DNA of 64,000 nucleotides from the NCBI RefSeq assembly GCF_900005615.1, contig NZ_LN832560.1:1-64000 (forward strand). The letters run 5' to 3'. The notes beneath the pieces were generated by a model. That model was given only the letters and a program-made list of their open reading frames with translations. It did not search any database and was not told where the DNA came from. The DNA is from Paracoccus aminovorans (lineage in GTDB: Bacteria; Pseudomonadota; Alphaproteobacteria; Rhodobacterales; Rhodobacteraceae). Below are positions 55,989 to 64,000 of this stretch, in pieces; the stretch's first letter is position 1; each line of letters begins with the position of its first letter. Both the position numbers and the translations under genes were made by a program.

Positions 55989-57131
55989 ATGATGCTGACG
56001 CTTGAGATCGAGAACTTCCATGTGCTGGACGACGGCGGGCCGGTCAGCATCGCCGTGCCCGAAGGCGGCATCCAGGTCGGGCGGCGGCCTGGCATGGACT
56101 GGGTGCTGCCCGACGCCAGCCGCTACATCTCGGGCCATCACTTCGACGTCGGGTTCGAGGACGGGCGCTGGGTGCTGCGCGACCGCTCGACCAACGGCAC
56201 CTTCCTGCAGGGCCACCGCCACCGGCTGGACGGGCCGCATGTGCTGGCGCACGGCGACCGCTTCCAGGTCGGGCAATATATCGTGGCGGCGCTGTTCGAC
56301 CAGCCGCAGGGCCGGCCGATGACGCCCGGATCGCTGCCCGCGCATCGGGTGGACAGCCCGGTGGACGAGCCGGTGCTGGACGATCCCTGGGCCCTGGCGC
56401 CGGCGCCGGCGCCCATCGACGTGACCCCGGCCGCGGACCTGCGCCGCGGTCCCGATTTCGCCAGCGATTTCGTGGCCTTCCCGGTCCACGAGCCCGCGCC
56501 GGCACCCGCATCCGCCCCGCCGCCGCCCGCGCCGGTCGCCGCGCCCGAGGATCCCTCGGCCTTCCTGCGCGCCTTTTGCGAAGGCGCCGGCATCCCCCCG
56601 GACCTTGCCCGCAACGTCGCCCCCGAGGACCTCGCCCGCGCGCTTGGCCAGTCCATGCGCGCCGTCGCCGGGCAGGTCATGGCCGGCTTGCAGGATCGGG
56701 CGGCGGCGCGGCATTTCACCCGCTCGGCCGAGCGCACGATGCGCGGCGCCAGCGACAACAACCCGCTGAAATTCCTGCCCGACGCCGCCGAGGCGCTGGA
56801 TGCGCTGTTCCTGCGCCCGCGCGCCGGGTTCCTGACCGGCGCGGCCGGGTTCGACCTGGCGCTCGGCGACCTGCGCCGGCACCAGACCGCGCTGTTTGCC
56901 GCGCTGCAGCCGGCGCTGATCGGGCTGGTCGGCGATCTTGCCCCCGAGCGGATCGAGGGCGAGGTCAAGGGCGGCGGGCTGATGGGCAACCGCAAGGCCC
57001 GCGCCTGGGACGAATACGTCGCCCGCTGGGACGCCCGCACCGCCAGCGAGAACGGCATCCTCGACGAATTCCTGCGGCTTTTCGCGGAAGCCTATCGCAA
57101 GGCGCATGACGGCGACGCCGCGCTGCCCTAG
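55989..57131 (+). CDS. tagH: TagH, FHA-domain protein of T6SS
   Basis: A 380-residue protein. The N-terminal FHA domain (about 1-100) has GGIQVGRRPGMDWVLPDASRYISGHH and DRSTNGTFLQGHR, the phospho-Thr-binding loops. A Pro/Ala-rich linker (about 140-190) is followed by the C-terminal T6SS-FHA domain with DNNPLKFLPDAAEAL and RAWDEYVARWDARTASENGILDEF. TagH links Thr phosphorylation to assembly of the secretion system; the matching kinase is not in this window. ATG-ATG starts are possible at 55989 and 55992. Confidence 0.9.
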   Translation: MMLTLEIENFHVLDDGGPVSIAVPEGGIQVGRRPGMDWVLPDASRYISGHHFDVGFEDGRWVLRDRSTNGTFLQGHRHRLDGPHVLAHGDRFQVGQYIVAALFDQPQGRPMTPGSLPAHRVDSPVDEPVLDDPWALAPAPAPIDVTPAADLRRGPDFASDFVAFPVHEPAPAPASAPPPPAPVAAPEDPSAFLRAFCEGAGIPPDLARNVAPEDLARALGQSMRAVAGQVMAGLQDRAAARHFTRSAERTMRGASDNNPLKFLPDAAEALDALFLRPRAGFLTGAAGFDLALGDLRRHQTALFAALQPALIGLVGDLAPERIEGEVKGGGLMGNRKARAWDEYVARWDARTASENGILDEFLRLFAEAYRKAHDGDAALP

Positions 57132-57164
57132 GCTCTGCCTCCGATTGATGAAAGGTCTTGCGCC

Positions 57165-58493
57165 GTGTCCGATTTCAACCTGCTCGATCCCATTTCGCCC
57201 GATGATCCCTGCGGCCCGGATCTGGAGCGGCAGGACGATGCCGCCTTCCTCGACTATTACTTCGAGGCGGAAGCGCGCATGCCCGAGCGCTATTTCATTC
57301 CCGGCAATGCCGGCGACGGACGCGAGGACCGGCTGTTCGATCCGCGCTCGGTCGATCTGGCCGCCGAGACGGCGACGATCCGCGCGCTTCTGCGGCGTTC
57401 GCGCGACCTGCGGCTGATGGGCCTGCTGGCGCGGTTCCAGATCCTGGCCGGCCAACTCGAAGCCTTCGCCGCCACGGTCGAGGACATGGCCGCGGCGCTG
57501 GCGCAATGGCCCGAGGCGCTGCATCCGCACGGGTCCGAACGCCGGGCGGCGGTCGAATCGCTGAACGGCCAGCCGACGGTGGTGATGGCGCTTGCGCACC
57601 TTCCGGTTGTGTCGAACACCGATGTGACGTTGCGTCGCTACATGGTCGCGACCGGCAAGGCGACGCCGCGCGCCTCGGAGCAGGATCTGGCCGGCGCCGA
57701 CCTGCTGGCGCCGCTGCGGGCCGAGGCCAATCTGCGCGCCCTGACCGCCACGCATGATCGGCTGCTGCGGCTGTCGGATGCGCTGCATCGGCTGTCGCGC
57801 CAGGCGGCGGCTCTGCCCGAGGCGCCTTTCCGCCCGGACTTCGGCGCGCTGACCGCCGCTCTGGCCGACATGCAGGCGATGATCGCCGCGGCGCGCCCCG
57901 AACTTCGCCCCTGGGAACCCGCGGCCCCTGCGCCCGAGCCCCCGGCCGGGGATCTGGCGCAGGACCTGGCCGCGCCCGCCGAAACGGCCCGGCCTCAGCC
58001 GGCCACGGCCCCGGACCGCCCGGTTTCCGACCGCGCCACGGCCGAGGCTGCGCTGGACGCGGCCTGCGCCTGGCTGGCCCGGCACGAGCCCTCTTCCCCC
58101 GCGCTGATGCTGGCGGCGCAGGCGCGGCAGCTGATTGGCCGGCCGCTGGTCGAGGCGCTGGAAATGCTGATGCCGCAGCAGGCCGGCGCCGCCGTGCTGC
58201 GCATCGGCCAGGGCACGCCCTTCGCCCTGCCGATGGAGCGGCTGAAGGCGCTGACCCAGGTCGGGCTGGAAGGCCAGCCCGAGAAAACCGCCCCGCCCGC
58301 CGCCCTGCCGCCGATCACCCGGCGGGCCGAGATGATCGCGGCCCTGGTCGGGGTCGAGGGCTATTTCGCGACGCATGAACCGGCCAGTCCGGTGCCGTTG
58401 CTTCTGGCCAGGGCCCGTGACATGTTGTCGAAGCGTTTCGACGCCATCGTTGCCGAACTGCTTGCCCCAGCGCCGCCTTCGGGCGAATCCTAG
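57165..58493 (+). CDS. tssA: TssA, T6SS baseplate/sheath assembly protein
   Basis: A 442-residue ImpA-type protein. The N-terminal ImpA domain begins LLDPISPDDPCGPDLERQDD and includes RDLRLMGLLARFQILAGQLEAFAA and WPEALHPHG. A Pro/Ala linker lies in the middle (about 245-290). The C-terminal part is moderately long. The start is a GTG at 57165. TssA connects baseplate and tail sheath. It lies 33 bp after tagH and precedes a probable second promoter before tssB. Confidence 0.9.
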   Translation: MSDFNLLDPISPDDPCGPDLERQDDAAFLDYYFEAEARMPERYFIPGNAGDGREDRLFDPRSVDLAAETATIRALLRRSRDLRLMGLLARFQILAGQLEAFAATVEDMAAALAQWPEALHPHGSERRAAVESLNGQPTVVMALAHLPVVSNTDVTLRRYMVATGKATPRASEQDLAGADLLAPLRAEANLRALTATHDRLLRLSDALHRLSRQAAALPEAPFRPDFGALTAALADMQAMIAAARPELRPWEPAAPAPEPPAGDLAQDLAAPAETARPQPATAPDRPVSDRATAEAALDAACAWLARHEPSSPALMLAAQARQLIGRPLVEALEMLMPQQAGAAVLRIGQGTPFALPMERLKALTQVGLEGQPEKTAPPAALPPITRRAEMIAALVGVEGYFATHEPASPVPLLLARARDMLSKRFDAIVAELLAPAPPSGES

Positions 58494-58560
58494 GGCAGTT
58501 TTGCGGAATTGACTCGGTGGTTATTTTACAGTTTGCCTTGCGCAATGGAGGATTGATCTG

Positions 58561-59079
58561 ATGGCTTCGGACAAGGCGACCGATTTTATCAAGCGCAACC
58601 GCCCGCCTCGGGTGAATATTTCCTACGAAGACCCCTATGACAGCGAGAAGATGGTCGAGCTGCCCTTTGTCATGGGCGTCATGGCCGACCTGTCGGGCAA
58701 TGCCTCCGAGGTCGAGAAGCCCGAGATGGAAGAGCGCGACTTCGTCGACGTGACCGCCGCCACGCTGGACGACTACATGAAGAGCGTGGCCCCCGGCGCC
58801 AGCTTCAACGTCCAGAACAAGCTGGGCGGCGAGGGCCGGCTGGGCGTCTCGCTGACCTTCGAAAGCATGGACGATTTCAACCCGGCCGCCGTCGCGCGCC
58901 AGATCCCGGCGCTGAAGAAGCTTCTGGAGGCGCGCCAGCACCTGGCGAACCTGCAGCGCTACATGAACTCGAAGCCCAAGGCGCAGGAGCAGATCCGCAA
59001 GCTTCTGAACGACCCCGAACTGATGGCCGCCCTGGCCGAGCGCGAGACGTCCAAATCGGCCGAGGAAGAGGATAACTGA
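58561..59079 (+). CDS. tssB: TssB, small sheath subunit
   Basis: A 172-residue T6SS contractile sheath protein (VipA/ImpB). Family stretches are KATDFIKRNRPPRVNISYE, LPFVMGVMADLSG, RDFVDVTAATLDDYM and FNPAAVARQIPALKKLLEARQ. Its helix binds TssC, and the ClpV-recognised region lies at the N-terminal side in the usual architecture. Its stop codon shares one base with the tssC start (TGATG). The 67-bp gap before it is relatively AT-rich. Confidence 0.95.
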   Translation: MASDKATDFIKRNRPPRVNISYEDPYDSEKMVELPFVMGVMADLSGNASEVEKPEMEERDFVDVTAATLDDYMKSVAPGASFNVQNKLGGEGRLGVSLTFESMDDFNPAAVARQIPALKKLLEARQHLANLQRYMNSKPKAQEQIRKLLNDPELMAALAERETSKSAEEEDN

Positions 59080-60563
59080 TGGCGCAGAAACAGCAGGCCG
59101 AGGCCGCGGGCAGCCTGACCGGCCTTGACGAGTTCTCGGACATCCTGAAGCAGACCATCAAGCCGCGCACCGACGTCGCCGCGAAAGAGGTCGACAATGC
59201 CGTGGTCGCGCTGGTGCGCGAGGCGCTGGACGACGAGACCCTGATCGCCGAGGACGTGATCGACACCATCGACGCGATGCTGTCGAAGCTGGACCAGAAG
59301 CTGACCGAACAGCTGAACGAGGTCATCCACAACGAGGAATTCCAGAAGCTGGAATCGTCCTGGCGCGGGCTGGCCTATACGATCAACCACTCCGAGACCG
59401 ACGCCTCGCTGCGCGTGAAGGTGATGAACGTCTCGAAGAAGGAACTGCAGCAGATGTTCCGGCGCTATCCCGGCGCCAAATGGGACAAGTCGCCGCTGAA
59501 CATGCGCGTCTACGAGGCCGAGTTCGGCACGCTGGGCGGCAAGCCCTTCGGCGCGCTGATCGGAGATTTCTACTTCGACCACGGCACCGCCGATGTGGCG
59601 CTGCTGCGCGACATGTCCAAGATCGCCGCCGCGGCCCATGCGCCCTTCATCTCGGCCGCCGCGCCCGAGCTTCTGGGCATGGACAGCTGGACCGAGCTCG
59701 GCACGCCCCCCGACCTGTCGGAAATCTTCGACACGCCGGATTACGCCGCCTGGAACGGGCTGCGCGACAGCGAGAATTCGCGCTATGTCGCGCTGACCAT
59801 GCCGCGCGTTCTGGCGCGCGAGCCCTACAGCCAGAACTCGAATTCCGTGGTCGAGGAGTTCAATTTCGAGGAAGAGACCGACGGCCACGCCGGTCAGAAG
59901 TATTCCTGGATGAACGCCGCCCATGCGCTGGCGGTGAACATCAACCGCGCGCACAAGGAACACGGCTGGACCGTGCAGATCCGCGGCGTGCAGTCGGGCG
60001 GCGAGGTGCTGAACCTGCCCACGCACAACTTCGACACCGGCGACGGCTCCAAGGACCTGAAATGCCCGACCGAGGTGTCGATCACCGACCGGCGCGAGGC
60101 CGAGCTGTCCAAGGCCGGCATGATCGGGTTGATCCATCGCAAGCACACCGACAAGGCGGCGTTCATCGGCGCGCAGACGCTGTATCGGCCCAAGAAATAC
60201 GTGGACGACCAGGCGACGGCCTCGGACAACATGTCGTCGCGGCTGCCCTATATCTTCGCGGTGTCACGCTTCAGTCACTATCTGAAGTGCATGGTGCGCG
60301 ACAAGATCGGGCAAAGCCCGGACCGGCTGCAGCTGCAGACCCAGTTGCAGACCTGGATCAACAAATACGTCTCGGGCAACCCCGAGAGCGCGACCGAGCG
60401 CGAAAAGGCCAAGAAACCCTTGGCCGGTGCGAAGGTGGAAGTGGTGGAGGACGAAGAGAACCCCGGCTACTACATGGGGAAGTTCTATCTGAAACCGCAC
60501 TTCCAGCTGGAAGGCATGGATGTCGGCATGTCGCTGGTGTCCAAGCTGCCCAAAGGCAAATAA
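59079..60563 (+). CDS. tssC: TssC, large sheath subunit
   Basis: A 494-residue T6SS sheath protein (VipB/ImpC). Landmarks are LESSWRGLAYTINHSETDASLRVKVMN, VYEAEFGTLGGKPFGALIGDFYFDHG, FISAAAPELLGMDSWTEL, ALTMPRVLAREPY and the C-terminal GKFYLKPHFQLEGMDVGMSLVSKLP. It forms the contractile tube with TssB around Hcp. The length is standard. Confidence 0.96.
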   Translation: MAQKQQAEAAGSLTGLDEFSDILKQTIKPRTDVAAKEVDNAVVALVREALDDETLIAEDVIDTIDAMLSKLDQKLTEQLNEVIHNEEFQKLESSWRGLAYTINHSETDASLRVKVMNVSKKELQQMFRRYPGAKWDKSPLNMRVYEAEFGTLGGKPFGALIGDFYFDHGTADVALLRDMSKIAAAAHAPFISAAAPELLGMDSWTELGTPPDLSEIFDTPDYAAWNGLRDSENSRYVALTMPRVLAREPYSQNSNSVVEEFNFEEETDGHAGQKYSWMNAAHALAVNINRAHKEHGWTVQIRGVQSGGEVLNLPTHNFDTGDGSKDLKCPTEVSITDRREAELSKAGMIGLIHRKHTDKAAFIGAQTLYRPKKYVDDQATASDNMSSRLPYIFAVSRFSHYLKCMVRDKIGQSPDRLQLQTQLQTWINKYVSGNPESATEREKAKKPLAGAKVEVVEDEENPGYYMGKFYLKPHFQLEGMDVGMSLVSKLPKGK

Positions 60564-60600
60564 CCCATTGAGTTGATTATTATAGCCAAGGAGTGATCGA

Positions 60601-61098
60601 ATGGCTGTCGATATCTTTCTGAAACTTTCCAACAACATCAAGGGCGAGTCCCAGGACGACACCCACCGCGACGAAATCGACGTGCTGGCCTGGAACTGGG
60701 GCCTGACCCAGTCGGGCACCACGCATGTCGGCTCGGGCGGCGGCGGCGGCAAGGTCAACGTGCAGGATATTACCCTGACGAAATACGTCGACCTGGCGAC
60801 CAACGACCTGATCAAGCGCTGCACCAACGGCGAGCACATCGAGAACGGCGAGCTGATCGTGCGCAAGTCGGGCGGCGCGGCGCCGGTCGAATATTTCCGC
60901 ATCAAGATGGGCAAGATCATGATCACCAGCTATTCGACTGGTGGCGCCAAGGACGGTCTTGACCGCATCCAGGAAACCCTGACCCTGAACTTCCGCCAGT
61001 TCGAGGTGTCCTATACGCTGCAAGAGGATACCGGTGCCGCCGGCGCCGAGACCCTGGCCGGCTGGGACATCGCCGAGAACAAGGAGTGGAGCGCCTAA
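60601..61098 (+). CDS. hcp: Hcp (TssD), T6SS inner-tube protein
   Basis: A 165-residue hexameric tube protein that is also secreted. Family features are MAVDIFLKLSNNIKGES, IDVLAWNWGLTQSGTTH, VNVQDITLTKYVDLATNDLIKRC, GEHIENGELIVRKSGG and a C-terminal strand pair NFRQFEVSYTLQ. It has its own ribosome site (AAGGAG) in a 37-bp gap after tssC, and a terminator hairpin follows, consistent with higher expression than its neighbours. Confidence 0.95.
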   Translation: MAVDIFLKLSNNIKGESQDDTHRDEIDVLAWNWGLTQSGTTHVGSGGGGGKVNVQDITLTKYVDLATNDLIKRCTNGEHIENGELIVRKSGGAAPVEYFRIKMGKIMITSYSTGGAKDGLDRIQETLTLNFRQFEVSYTLQEDTGAAGAETLAGWDIAENKEWSA

Positions 61099-61120
61099 GC
61101 GCCCCCTTGCCAGCAATCGG

Positions 61121-61153
61121 GGACAGGGTCGGCCAAGCCGGCCCTGTTCCTTT
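61121..61153 (+). terminator. Hairpin after hcp
   Basis: ACAGGG-T-CGGC and GCCG-G-CCCTGT form an imperfect stem followed by TCCTTT. It separates the abundant hcp message from tssE. Confidence 0.6.
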
Positions 61154-61196
61154 GCGCGCCGGACCTCGGGCCGGGGTGCGCCGCAACCGGGGGCCG

Positions 61197-61772
61197 ATGA
61201 TGGCGCGTCGCTCTGATGCAGAGACCGGGCGCAGGGGCCTGCGCGAAATGTCCCTGATGCATATCTTTCGCGATTCCGCCCGCCGGCGCGATTCGCGCGA
61301 CCCCGGCCGCCGCTATACCGAGGGCGAGCGCGACCTGACCCTGATGAGCCAGAAACATCGCGAGGGCGCGAGCGAGGAATCGCTGCGCCGCAACCTGGTC
61401 TTGGACCTGGCCAGCCTGATGAACACCATCCGGCTGGACGTCTGCACCGACCTGTCCGACACGCCGCGCGTGCGCGATTCCGTCATCAATCACGGCCTGC
61501 CCGACATGGACACGCTGTGGCGCGACCACCGCACGCCGATGGACCTGGCCCAGGCCATCCGCGAGGCGCTGATCCGCAACGAGCCGCGCCTGCGCGCCGA
61601 GACGCTGGAGGTGCGGGTCGAGGATCTGGACCCCGGCCCCGACCAGCGCGTCACCTTCGAGATCCTGGCCGAGATGATCTCGGACCCGACCGACATCGCG
61701 GTGCAGTTCCATGCCGAGGTCGACCCCGCCGCCGGCAAGATCGCCATGAAACGCACGCAGGCCGAGCCATGA
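61197..61772 (+). CDS. tssE: TssE, T6SS baseplate (gp25-like)
   Basis: A 191-residue protein, gp25-like. Family stretches are SLRRNLVLDLASLMNTIRLD, VRDSVINHGLPDMDTLW, IREALIRNEPRLRAETLEVRVED and FEILAEMISDPTDIAVQFHAEVD. The N terminus is uncertain: the ATG at 61197 (or 61200) follows a GGGGG run, while the ATG at 61248 (MSLMHIF) would give a shorter protein. The usual TssE size is about 150-180. It overlaps tssF by four bases. Confidence 0.88.
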   Translation: MMARRSDAETGRRGLREMSLMHIFRDSARRRDSRDPGRRYTEGERDLTLMSQKHREGASEESLRRNLVLDLASLMNTIRLDVCTDLSDTPRVRDSVINHGLPDMDTLWRDHRTPMDLAQAIREALIRNEPRLRAETLEVRVEDLDPGPDQRVTFEILAEMISDPTDIAVQFHAEVDPAAGKIAMKRTQAEP

Positions 61773-63670
61773 GAAAAGCCTTCCGCGACGCCTATGAGCG
61801 CGAACTGGACATGCTCTACGAGCGCTCGGCCGAATTCGCCGAGGAATTCCCCGGCCTCGCCGAACGCCTGGGCGGCGTCCTGCGCGAAAACATCGACCCG
61901 ACCATCGCCGGCCTGCTGGAGGGCTCGGCCTTCCTGGCCGCCCGGGTGCAGCTGAAGCTGGACGAAGAGTTCCGCGACTTCACCACCGAGCTGCTGGAGC
62001 AGATCTTTCCCGACGCGCTGGCGCCGATCCCTAGCTGCATGATCGTCGAGGCCGCGCCGCTGTCGCGCCGGAACGAGGGGCCGCAGGTCTTCAAGCGCGG
62101 CGAATACCTGGACGCGCGCTTTCGCGATGCCGAAAAGCGGGTGGCCTGCCGCTTCAGCCTGACCTCGGACCTGGTGGTGCTGCCGCTGGCGGTCGCGGGC
62201 CTGACCTATCACGACCAGACCACGACGCTGGGCGGTCTGGGCCAGGACCCCGACCCGGCGACCCGCGCCGGCCTGCAGATCGACCTTGCCCGCACCGATG
62301 GCGAGGCGATGGGGCTGAACGCGCCCGACGCGCTGACCTTTCACTTGACCGCCGACCATGTCCGCGCCATCGCCGCCTATGAGCAGATCCATTGCAATCT
62401 GACCCGCGTCTCGCTGCGCTGGCTGATGCCGAACGGCGACCCGGCCTTCCTGCGCCTGCGCGAGGGCCAGGTCGAGCAGATCGGCTTCACCCGCGAGGAA
62501 CTGCTTTTCGACCGCGACGGCCGGCTGTTCGAGGGGTTCGCCATCCTGCGCGATTTCTTCGCCTTTCCGCGCAAGTTCATGGGCTTCCGCCTTACCGACA
62601 TGCGCAGCGCGCTGTCGCGCATCCCGGCGGGCGAGGTGCAGCTGATCCTGGAATTCGACCGCGCCAATGACGAGTTGGCGCGCCAGATCCAGCCGCGCGA
62701 CATCCGGCTGAACTGCGCGCCGGCGATCAACTTGTTCGAGGAAAGCTCGAACCAGGTGCGGCTGGACGACAAGCGCCACGAATATGTCGTGACCCCGGAT
62801 TCCAGCCCTATCACCCATTACGAGATCCAGCGCATCCTGCGCGTGCAGGCCAGCTATGGCACCGCGCATGACCGCGTCGATGTGCATCCGCTTTACGCCC
62901 TGCCGCAGGGCGGGGCGCCGCGCGCGGCCTATTACCACACCACCCGCCGCAAGCCGCGCCGCCTGACCGAGACCGAGCGCCGCACCGGCCAGCGTCACGA
63001 CTATCGCGGCACCGAGACCTTCATCGCCATCTATGAGCCGCCCGAGTCGGTCGTCGGCCGCCGCGCGCAGCGGCTGCATATCCGGGCGCTGTGCTCGAAC
63101 CGGCACCTGCCGGCGGTGCTGCCGCTGGCCGGCTCGGACGATTTCGCCATGGTCTCGGACCAGGCGCTGTCCCTGACCTGCGTGAACGGCCCGACGCCGC
63201 CGCGCGAGGCGATGACCGAGGTCGAGCGCGGCGGCCCGCACCGCATGCGCCAGGGCGACGTCTATTGGCGGCTGATTTCCTATCTGTCGCTCAACCATTT
63301 CGGCCTCGACGACCGTTTCGGCCGCGACGGCGCCGCCAGCCTGCGCGAGATCCTGACGCTGTTCGCGGATGCCTCGGACCATGTGACCGAGGTGCAGATC
63401 GCCGGGCTGACCGGGCTGGCGGTACGGCCCATCACCCGCTCGATCCGCCGGCCCGAGGGGATCTTTCCGGCCCGCGGGCTGGAGCTGGTGCTGAGCTTCG
63501 ACGAAACCGCCTTCGAGGGCAGCGGCATCATCCTGCTGGGCGCCGTGCTGGACCGTTTTATGGCCGAATATGCCAGCATCAACAGCTTCACCCAGACGGT
63601 GATCGCCAGCCGCCAGCGCGGCATCCTCAAGCGCTTCCCGCCCCGCACCGGCATGGGGCCGCTGATATGA
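61769..63670 (+). CDS. tssF: TssF, T6SS baseplate
   Basis: A 633-residue VasA/ImpG-type wedge protein. It opens AFRDAYERELDMLYERSAEFAEEFPG, a hallmark of the family, followed by DPTIAGLLEGSAFLAARVQLKLDEEF and PSCMIVEAAPLSRRNEGP. Near the end are TRSIRRPEGIFPARGLELVLSFDE and GIILLGAVLDRFMAEYASINSF. The ATG at 61769 lies in the tssE stop codon (ATGA), and it is coupled to tssG the same way. Confidence 0.95.
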   Translation: MRKAFRDAYERELDMLYERSAEFAEEFPGLAERLGGVLRENIDPTIAGLLEGSAFLAARVQLKLDEEFRDFTTELLEQIFPDALAPIPSCMIVEAAPLSRRNEGPQVFKRGEYLDARFRDAEKRVACRFSLTSDLVVLPLAVAGLTYHDQTTTLGGLGQDPDPATRAGLQIDLARTDGEAMGLNAPDALTFHLTADHVRAIAAYEQIHCNLTRVSLRWLMPNGDPAFLRLREGQVEQIGFTREELLFDRDGRLFEGFAILRDFFAFPRKFMGFRLTDMRSALSRIPAGEVQLILEFDRANDELARQIQPRDIRLNCAPAINLFEESSNQVRLDDKRHEYVVTPDSSPITHYEIQRILRVQASYGTAHDRVDVHPLYALPQGGAPRAAYYHTTRRKPRRLTETERRTGQRHDYRGTETFIAIYEPPESVVGRRAQRLHIRALCSNRHLPAVLPLAGSDDFAMVSDQALSLTCVNGPTPPREAMTEVERGGPHRMRQGDVYWRLISYLSLNHFGLDDRFGRDGAASLREILTLFADASDHVTEVQIAGLTGLAVRPITRSIRRPEGIFPARGLELVLSFDETAFEGSGIILLGAVLDRFMAEYASINSFTQTVIASRQRGILKRFPPRTGMGPLI

Positions 63671-64000
63671 CCGCGCCGGGCTTTCTTGCCCTTCTGCGCC
63701 GGCTGGAGCGCGAGGCCGAAGCCAAGCCGCGCATCGGCCGCAGCACAAGGCGCGCGCAGGACATCGCCGATATCGGCCAGGACCCGCGGCTGGCCTTCCC
63801 GGCCGAGGATCTGGCCGACGTCCAGACCGAAGGCCCCCGCCCGCGCATCCGTGCGCAGTTCATGGGCTTTTTCGGCCCGCAAGGCGCGCTGCCGCTGAAC
63901 ACGACCGAGGAGGTACTGCGCTGGCAGGACGCGGGCGAGGATGCCTTCGTCGCCTTCGCCGACATGCTGTCGGCGCGGTTCTACCAGCTGTTCTTTCGCG
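63667..64000 (+). CDS. tssG: TssG, T6SS baseplate (cut by window end)
   Basis: The first 111 codons of TssG (VasB/ImpH) are present: TAPGFLALLRRLEREAEAKPR, GQDPRLAFPAEDLADVQTEG and QFMGFFGPQGALPLNTTEE, the conserved N-terminal motif of the family, then DAFVAFADMLSARFYQLFFR. The start overlaps the tssF stop codon (ATGA). The gene runs past the window; further secretion genes (tssH, tssJKLM, vgrG) are expected beyond, which is inference. Confidence 0.9.
   Translation, partial: MTAPGFLALLRRLEREAEAKPRIGRSTRRAQDIADIGQDPRLAFPAEDLADVQTEGPRPRIRAQFMGFFGPQGALPLNTTEEVLRWQDAGEDAFVAFADMLSARFYQLFFR

Noticed and set aside
58505..58560. A sigma-70 promoter (TTGACT) before tssB
   Set aside because: TTGACT is present, but no convincing -10 element lies 16-18 bp downstream. 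The AT-rich gap is noted under tssB only.

Overview
The window reads as alphaproteobacterial DNA of the Rhodobacterales, most like Paracoccus. It is strongly GC-rich, carries a complete nos cluster in the order R-Z-D-F-Y-L-X, has two regulators of the ScfR/RamB type, and has B12-riboswitch-controlled cobalamin uptake. The first 4 kb hold an initiator gene, iterons and parAB, so the replicon is probably a megaplasmid or chromid and not the main chromosome. That assignment is inference from gene content; no rRNA or tRNA gene was seen.

Layout. 1-3,950: rep, an iteron/DnaA-box origin, parA and parB, bracketed by two near-identical palindromes (candidate parS). 3,950-9,450: methylcitrate cycle genes prpBCD with a hotdog thioesterase, divergent from an ScfR-type regulator. 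9,580-15,310: btuB-F-C-D plus a hypothetical gene, under a cobalamin riboswitch. 15,596-17,390: cbtBA under a second cobalamin riboswitch, and a CobC-like phosphatase lacking its catalytic His. 17,510-22,430: isocitrate lyase and malate synthase with a RamB-like regulator. 22,650-30,100: cold-shock protein, DUF982 protein, a 1.2 kb stretch without a recognisable gene, an RND efflux pair, YbaK and an EamA exporter. 30,152-30,998: an IS5-family element sitting exactly on a stop codon. 31-41.8 kb: aldo/keto reductase, FMN reductase, DUF2249 and the nos cluster. 42-46.6 kb: dctA divergent from dctBD. 46.9-55.3 kb: a FixLJ-like two-component pair followed by a non-phosphorylative sugar-acid (L-arabinose type) pathway. 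55.4 kb to the end: the first part of a type VI secretion locus, cut inside tssG.

How the genes work together. Several blocks feed short-chain carbon into the TCA cycle: propionyl-CoA through prpBCD to pyruvate and succinate, acetyl-CoA through the glyoxylate bypass, external C4-dicarboxylates through DctA, and pentose acids to 2-oxoglutarate. The two ScfR-type regulators each sit beside one short-chain pathway and carry the same arrangement of tandem 8-bp half-sites ending immediately before their own start codons. The nos block would reduce N2O to N2.

Sequence quality. Four coding sequences (nosR, nosD, the aldehyde dehydrogenase and the IS transposase) are each broken by a single missing base, and each is restored by lengthening one run of four G (or C) to five. 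The shared signature makes base-calling error at least as likely as real inactivation, so the apparent pseudogenes should be read with caution.
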